Source of the DNA: Acidimicrobiales bacterium
GTDB lineage: Bacteria; Actinomycetota; Acidimicrobiia; Acidimicrobiales; Acidimicrobilacustridaceae
NCBI GenBank assembly: GCA_023261915.1
Contig: JALRFT010000247.1
Location: 1-8,225 of the forward strand
DNA length: 8,225 nucleotides
Direction of reading: 5' to 3'
The notes under the pieces are model-generated. The model worked only from the letters and a program-made list of their open reading frames with translations, made no database searches and was not told where the DNA came from. Position numbers and translations under genes: made by a program. Below are positions 6,637 to 8,225 of the stretch, in pieces. Numbering within the stretch: position 1 is the stretch's first letter; every line of letters starts with the position of its first letter.

Positions 6637-7851
6637 CTAGCTGCGAGGAACGTCCACCCACGGTTGCTCCTTATCGACCCGCGGTTCACCGGGAAGACCG
6701 AGGACCCGCTCGCCGAGAATGTTCCGCTGGATCTCGGAGGTTCCGCCCTCAATGGAATTGGCCCGACTACGCAGGAACATCTTGCGAGCCGTTCCCGGAG
6801 GCCCGACGAGTCCGAGGGACTCGGTGCGCTCGTGGATGTAGTCGTAGCCGACCAGAGCCTGAGCGCCGAGAAGGTCGACACAGAATTCGTAGATCCGCTT
6901 GTTGACTTCGGCGAACATCAACTTGGCGATCGAGCCTTCGGGCCCCGGCATACCGGCCCGCCGGGCCTGCCCGGCACGAATGTTGGTGAGGCGCAGCGCC
7001 TCCGACTCACACCACAGCTGCATCAACCGATCGGCCATGGCGGGCGTGCGGTCCACGTGCGGCTCGTGTTGCCAGATTCGGATGGCCTCGGCGATAGCAC
7101 CGGAACCGGACTGGGGTGGCCCCGAGCCTCCGCCGATGGTCACCCGTTCGTTCATCAGGGTGGTCATGGCCACACGCCACCCTTCGCCAATGCCGCCGAT
7201 GCGGTCGCTGTCGGGAATCCGCACCTCGGTGAGGTACACCTCGTTGAACTCCGCCTCACCGGTGATCTGGATAAGCGGACGTACCTCAACACCCGGCGCA
7301 TGCATGTCGAGAGCGAAGTAGGTCAACCCTTTGTGCTTGGGTGCGTTGGGATCGGTGCGGGCGACGAGCATGCCCCGGTCGGCGATGTGGGCAAGGGTGT
7401 TCCACACCTTCTGCCCGGTGACCACCCACTCGTCACCGTCCCGGACGGCTTTGCATGCCAAGCCGGCGAGATCTGATCCCGAACCCGGCTCGCTGAACAA
7501 CTGACACCAGGCGTCCTCGCCGGTGAACATGCGACGCAACAGACGCGACCGGAGCGCATCGTCACCATGGGTGACCACCGTGGGGCCAGCCATGGTCAGA
7601 CCGAAGAACACTCTGGCGTCAGGGGACTTGGCGCCAGCGTCACGCAGACGTCGTTCCACGACTGCCTGCGCCTTGGGCGGCAGGCCCAACCCGCCCCAGC
7701 CCTCAGGGAAGTGCACCCACGCCAGTCCTAGGTCGTACTGCGCCCCCCGGAAGGCAGCGAAATCAGTGGTGGCGGGGTTATGGGTGGCAAGGAGTTCGTC
7801 GAGACGCTCCTCGACCACGCTCACCGCTTGCTCAGCGTCTGTGGTCGTCAC
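6637..7851 (-). CDS. Acyl-CoA dehydrogenase, FadE type
   Basis: This 404-residue FAD enzyme introduces the alpha-beta double bond into an acyl-CoA and passes electrons to ETF. It has the full family length, with an N-terminal helical domain (about 8-112). The FAD/substrate signature QLFSEPGSGSDLAGL (117-131) and VTGQKVWNT (144-152) follow in the beta domain. The C-terminal helical domain ends with IEGGTSEIQRNILGERVLGL (367-386). Aligned by its TS-IQ residues to medium-chain acyl-CoA dehydrogenase, the position of that enzyme's catalytic Glu holds G369. E235 in NER (234-236) matches the isovaleryl-CoA dehydrogenase-type base, as in some actinobacterial heteromeric FadE subunits. The GTG start overlaps the upstream gene's stop as GTGA, so translation is probably coupled. 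GGGGG (7853-7857 on +, as CCCCC) is nearby but too close for an ideal Shine-Dalgarno. Substrate chain length or type cannot be read. No partner FadE subunit is in the window. Confidence 0.94.
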   Translation of the reverse strand: MTTTDAEQAVSVVEERLDELLATHNPATTDFAAFRGAQYDLGLAWVHFPEGWGGLGLPPKAQAVVERRLRDAGAKSPDARVFFGLTMAGPTVVTHGDDALRSRLLRRMFTGEDAWCQLFSEPGSGSDLAGLACKAVRDGDEWVVTGQKVWNTLAHIADRGMLVARTDPNAPKHKGLTYFALDMHAPGVEVRPLIQITGEAEFNEVYLTEVRIPDSDRIGGIGEGWRVAMTTLMNERVTIGGGSGPPQSGSGAIAEAIRIWQHEPHVDRTPAMADRLMQLWCESEALRLTNIRAGQARRAGMPGPEGSIAKLMFAEVNKRIYEFCVDLLGAQALVGYDYIHERTESLGLVGPPGTARKMFLRSRANSIEGGTSEIQRNILGERVLGLPGEPRVDKEQPWVDVPRS

Positions 7852-8219
7852 GCCCCCGACATTACGTCAGCGTCGACCGGTTTGGCCCGCTCGGCCCGCC
7901 ACAGCACCAGTTCGACCACCACGAGGCCGACCACGACAACGACGGCGAACCAGAGCGCCGGGCCCATCCACCACAAAAGGGCGGCGGCGACGACCGCCGC
8001 GGTGATCTGTAGCGAAGCAGGCGAGGGTGTCACCCACCACCGAGCCGGGGCCTCGCTGCGCTCGAACACGGCGGCGATGGCCTGGCGACGCTGGGTGGCC
8101 CACAGGCCGATGGCCACGGAGATGATGACGAACATCAGCACCGCCAGCGTCTGATAGAGGCCTTCCATCACCGACGACACGACGGCGTCGGCGGCGTCAC
8201 GGTTCACCGGCACTCGCAC
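7848..8219 (-). CDS. Small membrane protein of unknown function, three predicted helices
   Basis: I do not recognise this family. The 123-residue frame has three hydrophobic stretches: residues 21-40 (LYQTLAVLMFVIISVAIGLW), 69-86 and 88-107. A loop rich in Arg and Glu joins the first two, including QRRQ (43-46) and FERSEAPAR (52-60). The tail after 107 is short and charged. Helix 3 carries one glutamate (E103) inside a valine/leucine run. The stop overlaps the acyl-CoA dehydrogenase start by four bases, so the two form an operon with this gene first. The start is uncertain. GTG at 8219 is the leftmost start visible on the reverse strand, ATG at 8168 (M18) would still keep all three helices, and the frame stays open to the window edge. 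The gene may therefore be 5'-partial here. Confidence 0.65.
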   Translation of the reverse strand: MRVPVNRDAADAVVSSVMEGLYQTLAVLMFVIISVAIGLWATQRRQAIAAVFERSEAPARWWVTPSPASLQITAAVVAAALLWWMGPALWFAVVVVVGLVVVELVLWRAERAKPVDADVMSGA

Positions 8220-8225
8220 GTCCTG

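Noticed and set aside
6631..7476. Open frame (281 codons) on the + strand opposite the acyl-CoA dehydrogenase
   Set aside because: It mirrors the dehydrogenase coding region and has no motif of its own. The reverse-strand protein has every family signature.
1..8225. Search for RNA genes, CRISPR repeats, insertion sequences or attachment sites
   Set aside because: Coding sequence fills nearly the whole window. I saw no tRNA-like cloverleaf, regularly spaced repeats, transposase motifs or terminal inverted repeats by eye.

Overview
The window comes from a high-GC bacterium, most likely an actinobacterium. The GC content, GTG starts, near-absence of intergenic DNA, probable leaderless genes and the 'TRGQ/TRAQ' form of the SLH-like repeats would suit an Acidimicrobiia-type lineage. 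That placement is an inference, because no rRNA or other taxonomic marker is present. There are no RNA genes, transposons, CRISPR arrays or phage genes. The five coding sequences cover almost every base.

Layout: (1) 24-2381 (+), a Tat-exported PhoD-type phosphoesterase with three C-terminal SLH-like cell-surface repeats. (2) 2378-4588 (-), a CocE/NonD-type serine hydrolase with an extra N-terminal domain of about 110 residues. Its stop codon overlaps the phoD-like stop inside one CTAG. (3) 4621-6612 (+), a linear primary-alkylsulfatase of the SdsA/BDS1 metallo-beta-lactamase type. It diverges from the CocE gene across only 32 bp, which hold two opposed -10-like hexamers. (4) 6637-7851 (-), an acyl-CoA dehydrogenase. 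(5) 7848-8219 (-), a small three-helix membrane protein of unknown function, upstream of and overlapping the dehydrogenase by GTGA. Its true start may lie beyond the right edge.

Three of the five genes encode ester hydrolases of unrelated folds, acting on phosphate esters, carboxylic esters or amides, and sulfate esters. The fourth, an acyl-CoA dehydrogenase, could oxidise acyl chains, including those derived from the fatty alcohol that an alkylsulfatase releases. A scavenging role for the neighbourhood is plausible, but the genes lie in four separate transcription units on alternating strands, so the co-location may be incidental. I see no convincing wholly new system. The most interesting details are the altered metal-site motifs of the PhoD-like enzyme, the minimal divergent promoter region, and the acyl-CoA dehydrogenase whose likely catalytic glutamate sits in the isovaleryl-CoA dehydrogenase position.
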